Shown here: piece after piece, positions 1 to 7,800 of the stretch
How the letters are laid out: each line of letters begins with the position of its first letter
Numbering within the stretch: the first letter of the stretch is position 1
Source: Woeseiaceae bacterium
Lineage (GTDB): Bacteria > Pseudomonadota > Gammaproteobacteria > Steroidobacterales > Woeseiaceae
NCBI GenBank assembly: GCA_028277185.1
Contig: JANQGQ010000012.1
Span: 62,001 to 126,000 of the forward strand
Reading direction: 5' to 3'
Length of the DNA stretch: 64,000 nt
Notes under the pieces: generated by a model
Databases searched by the model: none
Told to the model about the DNA's origin: nothing
What the model saw: the letters and a program-made list of their open reading frames with translations, nothing else
Translations under genes and position numbers: made by a program

Positions 1-1732
1 CCGGCCCCAGGAGCTGACGCAGCTTGCGCTGCGACAACACGGGCGAGTTCATGATGATCTGCTCGCCGTGTTCCGGACCGATGTCGAACAGGCTGGTCTC
101 GCGGCCGACGTTCGTCTGCAGGGACATGACGATGCGCTCGCGCAGCGAATCGATCGGTGGATTCGTTACCTGCGCGAATTGCTGTCTGAAACAGTCGAAC
201 GGCGACCGGACCTTCCGCGACAGCACCGCCATGGGCGTGTCGTCGCCCATCGAGCCGACCGCCTCCATCTCCGCCCTGGCAAGCACGGCGACGACGTCCG
301 TCAGTTCCTCGCGGCTCATGTTGAACATCTTCTGATAGGACGCAAGCGTCGCGGCATCCATCGGCTCCGCGGCCGTGTGCGTGTCCACGAGTTCGGAGTC
401 CAGGTAGCGCACGCCCTGTTTGAGCCACTTCTTGTATGGCGCGCGGACCTTGAGCACGTCGTGGATGTCGTCGTTGTACATGAGCGTGCCGTCGACGAGG
501 TCCACGGCCAGCATCTCTCCGGGGCCGAGGCGGCCTTTCTCGACGACGTCGCGCTCGTCGTAGTCGTAGACGCCGACTTCTGACGCGATAGTGATGTGAC
601 GGTCGGCGGTGATGACGTAGCGTGCCGGCCGCAAGCCGTTGCGATCGAGGCAGCAGGCGGCGTAACGGCCGTCGGTGAGCACGATGCCGGCCGGGCCGTC
701 CCATGGCTCCATCTGGCAGTTGTAGAATTCGTAGAATGCGCGGACGTCGGGGTCGATCTCGTCGACCGTCTGCCAGGCGGGCGGCAGGAGTATGCGCATC
801 GCATGGAGCACGTCCATCCCGCCGGCGCGAAGCACTTCGAGCATGTTGTCGAGGCTCGACGAGTCGGATCCCGTGAGCGAGATGATCGGGTCGAGCTCAC
901 TGATATCCGGCAGCTTGTCCGACCGGAAATTCTTCGCGCGCGCCTGCGCCCAGTTGCGATTGCCCTGGATCGTGTTGATCTCGCCGTTGTGCGCGAGAAA
1001 ACGGAACGGCTGTGCAAGCCGCCACTCCGGCAGCGTGTTCGTCGAGAAGCGCTGATGAAAGACGCACACCGACGACTCGAGGCGCTCGTCCTTAAGGTCC
1101 GGGTAGAACGCGGGCAGCGCGGCCGGCATCACCATGCCTTTGTAGCTGATCGTCACTGACGACAGACTGGCGACGTACGAGGTCTTGTCCGTGAAGCGGT
1201 TCTCCGCCATGCGTCGGGCGAGGAACAGGCTGCGGTTGAACTGGTCGCGCGGCATGCCGTCGGGCGCGTTGACGAACACCTGCTCGATCAGCGGCAGCGT
1301 CCGCCGGGCGAGGTCGCCGCATACCGACGGGTCCGTCGGCACGGTCCTAAAGCCCGCCAGGTTGAGCCCGTTGGCCTCGAGCATCGCGGCAAGCGTCCGC
1401 CGGGCGGCGTCGGCCTCGGCCGCATCCTGGCTCAGGAACAGCGTTCCGGCCGCGAAGCGATCGGCCAGCGTGAAGCCCGCTTCCTCGCCGACTGCCCGAA
1501 GAAAAGCCTTGGGAAAGCGGATCAGGAGTCCGCAGCCGTCGCCGGTCTTTCCATCCGCGGCCACGGCACCGCGGTGCGTCAGCCGCGCGAGCGCGCTGAT
1601 CGCCGTCGCAACGACCCAGTGACTCGGCCGGTCGTCGAGGTTTGCGATCAGGCCGAAACCGCAGCTATCGCGGTCGAAAGCCGGATCGTAGAGTCCCCTG
1701 ACGGAGTTTGTCGGGTCGTTCGCGTCTGTCAT
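1..1732 (-). CDS. gltB: Glutamate synthase large subunit, N-terminal part (cut by window edge)
   Basis: Translating the minus strand from the ATG at 1732 gives an open frame to the window edge. It begins with a short propeptide, then Asp-Ser-Cys-Gly-Phe-Gly at residues 22-27, where Cys24 is the expected N-terminal nucleophile of the class II (Ntn) glutaminase domain after processing. Further on come the family motifs SVCVFHQRFSTNTLPEWRLA and HNGEINT, followed by the central domain. About 577 of roughly 1,500 residues are present. The enzyme transfers the glutamine amide to 2-oxoglutarate, making glutamate with NADPH together with GltD. An upstream ATG at 1740 is out of frame. The partner gltD is not in the window. 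Confidence 0.96.
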   Translation of the reverse strand, partial: MTDANDPTNSVRGLYDPAFDRDSCGFGLIANLDDRPSHWVVATAISALARLTHRGAVAADGKTGDGCGLLIRFPKAFLRAVGEEAGFTLADRFAAGTLFLSQDAAEADAARRTLAAMLEANGLNLAGFRTVPTDPSVCGDLARRTLPLIEQVFVNAPDGMPRDQFNRSLFLARRMAENRFTDKTSYVASLSSVTISYKGMVMPAALPAFYPDLKDERLESSVCVFHQRFSTNTLPEWRLAQPFRFLAHNGEINTIQGNRNWAQARAKNFRSDKLPDISELDPIISLTGSDSSSLDNMLEVLRAGGMDVLHAMRILLPPAWQTVDEIDPDVRAFYEFYNCQMEPWDGPAGIVLTDGRYAACCLDRNGLRPARYVITADRHITIASEVGVYDYDERDVVEKGRLGPGEMLAVDLVDGTLMYNDDIHDVLKVRAPYKKWLKQGVRYLDSELVDTHTAAEPMDAATLASYQKMFNMSREELTDVVAVLARAEMEAVGSMGDDTPMAVLSRKVRSPFDCFRQQFAQVTNPPIDSLRERIVMSLQTNVGRETSLFDIGPEHGEQIIMNSPVLSQRKLRQLLGP

Positions 1733-2036
1733 AGCGTCATAGCGGCCCTCGGGCGGGCGTCGGCGGTGCACCCTGCCCCGGTCGTTTGATTCACGTTGAA
1801 AGCGAAACGCGCTGTGGCCCGGGACTCAAGCCCCGGGCAGCCACCGGACGTTGACCGTCGCCGGCGGGCCCCTACCCTTAAGCGTTCGCAAATCGGACTA
1901 CCGAGTATATGTCAGGAGCCGGGAGCGGCATACTGCACTGCAACAGGGATGCCGAATCGACGGTATATCAGGTACTTAGGAGCCTTTTGTCGCCCCGACG
2001 GTCTTGGTTGCGCGCGTAACCGTCGCTCTGCCGCTC
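1733..2036. other. Intergenic region upstream of gltB
   Basis: About 300 bases with no convincing gene. The gltB leader must lie here because gltB reads leftward from 1732. A GC-rich inverted repeat, GCCCGGG at 1817-1823 and CCCGGGC at 1832-1838, has no T tract on either strand. I see no confident promoter or riboswitch. Confidence 0.5.
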
Positions 2037-2522
2037 CTAGTCGAGCAGCCGGATCGTCCCCGTATTGGCGAACGGTACGGGCGGCGTAAGCGGCAGGTCG
2101 AGGTCGAACTCGCCGTGCACTTCGTACGGTATCTCGCGATAAGCGCTCTCGCGGAGCACGTGGATCAGCTTCGGCGCGGTGCTCAGGAGATCGAGCTCGA
2201 CGCTGATCGTAAACGCCGTATCGCTCTGGGCGGCCACCGTGAAGCCGCCGCCGGCATCGCCGCTCGCGAAGCGATGGCCGTCCAGCTTGACCCCATAGCG
2301 GAGGCCGCGGACGGGCAGCGGGAACGGATTGGGGTTCGAGACGTCGAAGCCGAGCCGCACGGTCTGCGATTCGACGGCAAGCCGCTCAACTTCGACCTGA
2401 TTGAGACTGACAAACGGGGTCTCCACGGCCGACTCGAGCGTTGCACAGGCCGACAGGCCGAGGCAGGCCGCCAGCAGCAAGCCCCGCTGCAATCCGCACT
2501 CCCGATAATCCCGGTACTGCAT
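2037..2522 (-). CDS. LEA type 2 (WHy domain) family lipoprotein
   Basis: 161 residues starting with a lipoprotein signal: a hydrophobic stretch around residues 12-24 ending in the lipobox LSAC, so the mature protein should begin at Cys26 and be lipid-anchored. The rest is one beta-rich domain with the LEA-2/WHy signature: a segment near residue 60 with phenylalanine and Asn-Pro-Asn-Pro-Phe-Pro (FDVSNPNPFPLPV), then a hydrophobic core ending in a conserved amphipathic strand. The ATG at 2522 has a good ribosome site (GGAG, 6 nt spacing). Bacterial members are periplasmic and of unknown precise role. It lies 43 nt downstream of the next lipoprotein on the same strand, possibly as an operon. Confidence 0.8.
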   Translation of the reverse strand: MQYRDYRECGLQRGLLLAACLGLSACATLESAVETPFVSLNQVEVERLAVESQTVRLGFDVSNPNPFPLPVRGLRYGVKLDGHRFASGDAGGGFTVAAQSDTAFTISVELDLLSTAPKLIHVLRESAYREIPYEVHGEFDLDLPLTPPVPFANTGTIRLLD

Positions 2523-2565
2523 ACGAATCTCCCCCGATTCGTTCAGCGCGCCAAACGATCGCGCC

Positions 2566-3027
2566 CTAGCGTAGCTCGTCTCCCAGTTCTCCCCAGCGCG
2601 CTGCCGTCAGTTGCCAGTCGTCACCATTATGCTCGAGTTCCAACTCGAAGCGCAGCGCCTCGGCGCTGAAGCCGAGACGGGACTCGTTGCTGCCGGCCAC
2701 GCCCGTCGTCAGCCGGACTTCGGCTGCGGAGTCGCCGTATACATCGATCGCCCCGACGCGTGTCATGAGCCTGATGCCGTCCTGGCGAAGAAACAGCAGC
2801 CGCAGCATGCCGTCGATCTCCTCTCTGCCGTTGCCGCGGCCGTCCGCGTAGGTCGGTGCGACCATCCGCATCAGTTCGCGACGGTCCTCCGCCGCGACCG
2901 CGGCCTCGCCGCGCGCCAGCCACTCGCGGATTTCGACCTCGGCGTCGGGAGCCGGGCCGCAGCCCGCCAGCGCGAAGCCGGCAAGCGCCGCAAATGAGAG
3001 TCGGATACCAGGCTTTGCGTTCAGCAT
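2566..3027 (-). CDS. Small lipoprotein with NTF2/SnoaL-like fold
   Basis: 153 residues. A signal with lipobox LAGC near residue 23 precedes a domain that looks like the cone-shaped NTF2 fold: helix EIREWLARGEAAVAAEDR, then REELDGMLR-type helix, then alternating beta strands (VGAIDVYGDSAAEVRLTTG, LRFELELEHNGDDWQLTAARW) ending in the family-typical 'DWQL..A.W' strand. No catalytic residues can be assigned. The ATG at 3027 has no clear ribosome site. It is probably transcribed with the LEA-type lipoprotein downstream. The fold assignment is inferred from strand and helix order only. Confidence 0.65.
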   Translation of the reverse strand: MLNAKPGIRLSFAALAGFALAGCGPAPDAEVEIREWLARGEAAVAAEDRRELMRMVAPTYADGRGNGREEIDGMLRLLFLRQDGIRLMTRVGAIDVYGDSAAEVRLTTGVAGSNESRLGFSAEALRFELELEHNGDDWQLTAARWGELGDELR

Positions 3028-3167
3028 CTGCTAGAGTCTACGGCGTCAATGCGTTATGAAATCCCCGCGGACCACGTTTTCGTGACGCAGTTCGCACTCG
3101 GCGGCGCCGGCCGGTCGATTGTGCACAGAGAAAGGCTGCAGTCGTGTTGCAGCGGAGTTCGAAGAAG

Positions 3168-3833
3168 ATGTCAGTCAAATTATTGAGCGAGAGCGTCGAC
3201 GCGACGATTACGGACGAGGATCAGATCCGCATCGAGGCCGTCCTGGCGTTCTGGTTCCGCGAGCACGCGCTGTCGGCGCCGCAGATCGATCACCGCATGG
3301 ACATCTGGTTCGGCGAGGACCCGGTCTTCGATCACGAGATAGAGCGCGAATTCAGGAACGACGTCGAGGCGGCATCCGACGGTCGCCTGATGCACTGGGC
3401 CAACGCACCGCGAGGCCGTCTGGCGCTCATCCTGTTGCTGGATCAGTTCCGCCGCAACATCTACCGCGGCACGGCCGACGCGTTCTCGCACGACAAGATG
3501 GCGCTGAAGCTGTGCGTGGAGGGTGCCATGGACAAGAAGGACAGCGGTCTCTCGCCCATCGAGAAAGTATTCTTCTATATGCCCTTGCAACACTCCGAGT
3601 CGAAGAAGGTTCAGGCGAAGTCCGTGGCGCTGTACTCACGGCTCGCCGAGGCGGTCACGCCAACCTATCGCGAGACCTTCGAGACGATCGCGCAGTTCGC
3701 CGAGCTGCATGCCGACATCGTCGAGACCTTCGGCCGGTTTCCGCACCGCAACGCGCTGCTCGGGCGCGAGAACTCGCCGGAGGAGGCCGAATACCTCGCG
3801 GGCGACGCGGCCGATTTCGGCCAGCACGCTTAA
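3168..3833 (+). CDS. DUF924 family protein
   Basis: About 221 residues from the ATG at 3168, which has GGAG at 3154-3157 (10 nt spacing). A GTG at 3144 in the same frame, with GAGAAAGG upstream, is an alternative start. The all-helical DUF924 signature is clear: VLAFWF near the start, DIWFGEDPVFDHEI, GRLALILLLDQFRRNIYRGT, FFYMPLQHSES and GRFPHRNALLGRENSPEE. The fold is a TPR-like helical repeat of unknown biochemical function and is widespread in proteobacteria. It stands alone, 128 nt before rnfB. Confidence 0.9.
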   Translation: MSVKLLSESVDATITDEDQIRIEAVLAFWFREHALSAPQIDHRMDIWFGEDPVFDHEIEREFRNDVEAASDGRLMHWANAPRGRLALILLLDQFRRNIYRGTADAFSHDKMALKLCVEGAMDKKDSGLSPIEKVFFYMPLQHSESKKVQAKSVALYSRLAEAVTPTYRETFETIAQFAELHADIVETFGRFPHRNALLGRENSPEEAEYLAGDAADFGQHA

Positions 3834-3961
3834 GCCGCCAGACCCCGGCCGCCGGCCGGCCGCGCCGGTCATCCGCAGCTCCGCCTCGGAAAGCCCGTAT
3901 AGAACAGGGAAATCAATCCTGTAGCGTCGTTTTTCATTACGAGCAACCGCGGAGGTGAGCC

Positions 3962-4825
3962 ATGCTGGTCGTGACCGCCGCCGGCGCGCTCGGAGGGCTT
4001 GCTCTGCTCCTGGCTACCGGGTTGGTCGTAGCAAACCGCAGGCTCTACGTCGAAGAGGACCCCAGATTCGACACGGTCGAAAGCATGCTGCCGGGCACCA
4101 ATTGCGGTGCCTGCGGCTTCCCCGGCTGTCGGGCCCTCGCCGAAGCGCTGGTGACCGGAGAGGCGCTGCCCGGGAAGTGCACGGTATCGACCGAAGCCGG
4201 TCGCGCCGCGATCGCCAGGTATCTGGGCGTCGACGCCGGCGCGGAGGAAGCGCGCGTCGCGCGGCTTGCCTGCCAGGGCGGCAGCAACGTTGCCCGGCGG
4301 CACGCCGAGTACACCGGACACCCGTCCTGTCGCGGAGCGGCGCTAGTCGCAGGCGGCGGCAAGGGCTGCTACTGGGGGTGCCTGGGTTACGGTGATTGCG
4401 CCGAAGCCTGCGACTTCGACGCCATCGTCATGAACGAGCATGGGCTGCCCGTAGTGAGCGAGCCGCTTTGCACGGCCTGCGGCGACTGTGTCGAGATCTG
4501 TCCGAAAGACCTGTTCTCGATTCACGCGGTGAGTCACCGGCTTTGGGTCGCGTGCAGGAACCTCGAGTTCGGCGACGACATCCTCGAGGAGTGCCAGGTC
4601 GGCTGCACGGCCTGCGGCCGCTGTGCGGCAGACGCTCCGAATCTGATCCGCATGCAGGACAACCTGCCGGTCGTCGACTACGCCGGCCGGCACAGGAGCC
4701 GCGAACCGATCGAACGCTGCCCGACCGGCGCCATCGTCTGGCTCGAAGCCGACGGTACCGTGGTCAAGGGCGACGCTGCCCGCCCGGTCGTGCGGCACAC
4801 GACGCTGCCTGTCGCTCCGACCTGA
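3962..4825 (+). CDS. rnfB: Rnf electron-transport complex subunit B (extended iron-sulfur type)
   Basis: 287 residues with one N-terminal membrane segment (about residues 3-25), then the Fes/ASKHA-like cluster motif NCGACGFPGCRALAEAL plus a downstream Cys. Two ferredoxin-type clusters follow (GCYWGCLGYGDCAEACDFDA and LCTACGDCVEICPKDLF). A third, shorter Cys set (CQVGCTACGRC ... ERCPTGAI) comes near the C-terminus, so it carries more clusters than E. coli RsxB, resembling RnfB of anaerobes. RnfB is the membrane-tethered ferredoxin-side subunit that passes electrons to the Rnf core. The start has a strong ribosome site (GGAGGTGAGCC-ATG). It is the first gene of the cluster and is separated from rnfC by the PFOR gene. 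A short inverted repeat ACAGG/CCTGT (3904-3922) sits upstream. Confidence 0.93.
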   Translation: MLVVTAAGALGGLALLLATGLVVANRRLYVEEDPRFDTVESMLPGTNCGACGFPGCRALAEALVTGEALPGKCTVSTEAGRAAIARYLGVDAGAEEARVARLACQGGSNVARRHAEYTGHPSCRGAALVAGGGKGCYWGCLGYGDCAEACDFDAIVMNEHGLPVVSEPLCTACGDCVEICPKDLFSIHAVSHRLWVACRNLEFGDDILEECQVGCTACGRCAADAPNLIRMQDNLPVVDYAGRHRSREPIERCPTGAIVWLEADGTVVKGDAARPVVRHTTLPVAPT

Positions 4826-4866
4826 TCCGACCCTAACCGATCGACAACTCTGACACCCGAGAAGCC

Positions 4867-7800
4867 ATGAAGTCGAAGAAAGCATCCGTGAAATACCCCG
4901 GCAAACCCGCGGCGATGGACGGCAACACCGCCGTCATTTGTTGCGAGCGCGAGTCCAGCGACGCGGCCGGCGCTTATCCGATCACGCCGTCGACGCAGAT
5001 GGGCGAATACTGGGCCGAAGCGGCGGCAGCCGGGCACATAAACGTTTCGGGCCGGCCGCTGATCTTCGTCGAGCCCGAGGGCGAGCACGCCGCGGCGGCC
5101 GTGACCGCCGGCATGTCGATGACGGGCTTGCGGGCGGCAAACTTCTCGTCGGGTCAGGGCATCGCCTATATGCACGAGTCGCTGTACGCCGCGGTCGGCA
5201 AACGCCTGCCCTACGTTCTGAATATCGGCGCCCGGGCGATGACCAAGTCTACGCTCAACGTGCACGCGGGCCACGACGACTACCATTGCATCGACGACAC
5301 CGGTTTTTTTCAGCTGTTTGCAAGCAACGCGCAGGCGGCGGCGGACCTCAACATCATCGCGCACCGGATCGCCGAGCTGGCGCTGACCCCCGGCGCCGTC
5401 GCCCAGGACGGCTTCCTGACGACGCATCTGATCGAATCGATCCGGGTTCCCGAGCGCGAACTGATCGAGGAGTTTCTCGGGCGTCCGGACGACATCATCG
5501 ACACGCCGACACCGGCGCAGCGCATCATCTACGGCGATACCCGGCGGCGGATACCCGAGCTCTGGGACGTCGACAATCCGGTCATGGCGGGTCTCGTCGA
5601 GAATCAGGATGCGTACATGCAGAGCGTCGCCGCGCAGCGGCCGTACTTCTTCGATCACGTGCGCGAGATCGCGGAAGAAGCCTTCGAAGCCTTCGCGGGG
5701 CTGACCGGACGCCGCTACGCGCCCGTGACGACCTACCGCGCCGACGACGCGGACTACCTGATCGTCGGTCAGGGCAGCATGATCCCGACCGCCGAGATCG
5801 TCGCCGACTATCTCCGCAAGACGCGCAAACTCAAGGTCGGCGTCGTCGGCGTGACGATGTTCCGGCCGTTTCCGGCGGATCTCATCGCGGCCGAGCTCAA
5901 GGGGCGTAAGGGCGTTGCGGTGCTCGAGCGCCTCGATCAGCCGCTTGCGGGCGACCTGCCGTTGATGCGCGAAATTCGCGGCGCCATCGGGAAGTGCCTG
6001 GAGAACGGCCGCGGCAACGGTCAACTGCCGTTTCCTGATCTGCCGCGCTTCACGAAACTCGACGACGCGCCGCCGCTGTACTCGGGCTCGTTCGGCATGG
6101 GCAGCCGCGACCTGCAGCCCGAGGGCCTGATCGGCGCGGTCGAAAACATGCTCCCCGACGGCCCCCAGCGGCGTCTGTTCTATCTTTCGATCGACTTCCT
6201 GCGCGACAAGCCGTTTACGCCGAAGCAGGAGGTCTATCAGCAGACGATCGAAGACGCTTATCCCCACGTCCGCGAGCTCAGCCTGCGCGGCAGCGAAAAC
6301 CCGAACCTGATGCCGCCCGACAGCATCACCGCCCGGCTGCACTCGATCGGCGGCTGGGGCGCGATTACGACCGGCAAGAACCTCGCGATGACGCTGTACG
6401 ACCTTTTGGGCTACGACATCAAGGCGAATCCGAAGTACGGCTCGGAAAAGAAGGGCCAGCCCACGACGTTTTATCTGTCCGCGGCTCCGGAGCCTATCAA
6501 GGTCAACTGCGAGTACTACTACGTCGACGTCGTTCTGTCGCCGGACCCGAACGTCTTCCATCACACCAATGCGCTTGCAGGCCTCAAGGATGGCGGCGTG
6601 TTCATCATCCAGAGCGATCTCAAGGATCCTGCCGACGTCTGGGCGTCGATCCCGATCCAGTTTCAGCAGATCATCGTCGAGAAGAAGCAGCGTGTGTTCT
6701 GGCTCGACGCGTTCCGGATTGCGCGCGAGGAAGCGACGGACGCCGATCTGCAGCTCAGGATGCAGGGCGTCGCGTTTCAGGGCGCGTTCTTCCGCGCGGC
6801 CCCGGTGTTCGAGCAGAAGGGGCTCGACGACCGCGCGCTGCTCACAGCGATACGCGCGCAGCTCGAATACAAGTTCGGGGACAAGGGCGCGCGCGTCGTC
6901 GAAGACAACATGCGTGTCGTCAAGCGCGGTTTCGACGAGCTTCGCGAGATCGTCGACAAGCCGTTTACGCTGAAGGGCAACGGCGTGTCCGCGGTGCCGC
7001 CCGAGCCCGCCATACCGGTCATGGTCAGGCGCCTGCCGGAGGGCGACAGCGGCGTCAGCGACATTCATCGCTTCTGGGAGCAGACCGGCAACTTCTACTC
7101 GCGCGGCATGGGTTCGGACAATCTCACGGACCCGTTCATCGGGCTCGGCACGATGCCGGCAGCGACAGCCATGTTCCGCGACATGACCGGCATCCGCTTC
7201 GAGCATCCCGAATGGAACGCCGAGAACTGCACGGCCTGCGGCGACTGCTACACCGTGTGCCCGGACACGGCGATCCCGGGGCTCGTCAACGAGGTCGGCG
7301 AGGTGCTCGACACGGTAGTGAACCGCGTGAAGAAGAGCGGCAAGCCCGCAAAGCATCTGCCGAAAGCCGTACGCACGATGGAGCGCCATCTGCGCGCCGA
7401 GATGGCCGAGGCGACGGAGAGCGATCCCGTGTCGGCGATGTTCGCCGCGGCGATTCGCAAGACCGTGGCCGACACGGACGATGCAAGCCGCGACGCTGTG
7501 GCCGAGGAGTTCGGCGGCTTCAGCGAGGAGCTGAACGGCTATCAGTTCGCGCTGTCCCGGCCTTACTACACGCTGCCCGAGAAGAAGCAGGCAGGCGAAG
7601 GCGGACTCTTGTCGATCACGGTCAATCCGTACACCTGCAAAGGCTGCATGGAGTGCGTCGCCGTTTGCGACGACGACGCGCTGAAGCCCGTGACGCAGAC
7701 GAAGGACTCCATCGAGACGCTCCGCGAGCATTGGGATTTCTGGCTCGATCTGCCGAACACGCCGCGCAAATACCAGCGCTTCGACGATCTCGAGGAACGC

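Noticed and set aside
1817..1838. GC-rich hairpin upstream of gltB as a terminator
   Set aside because: No T tract on either strand and it sits on the promoter side of gltB.
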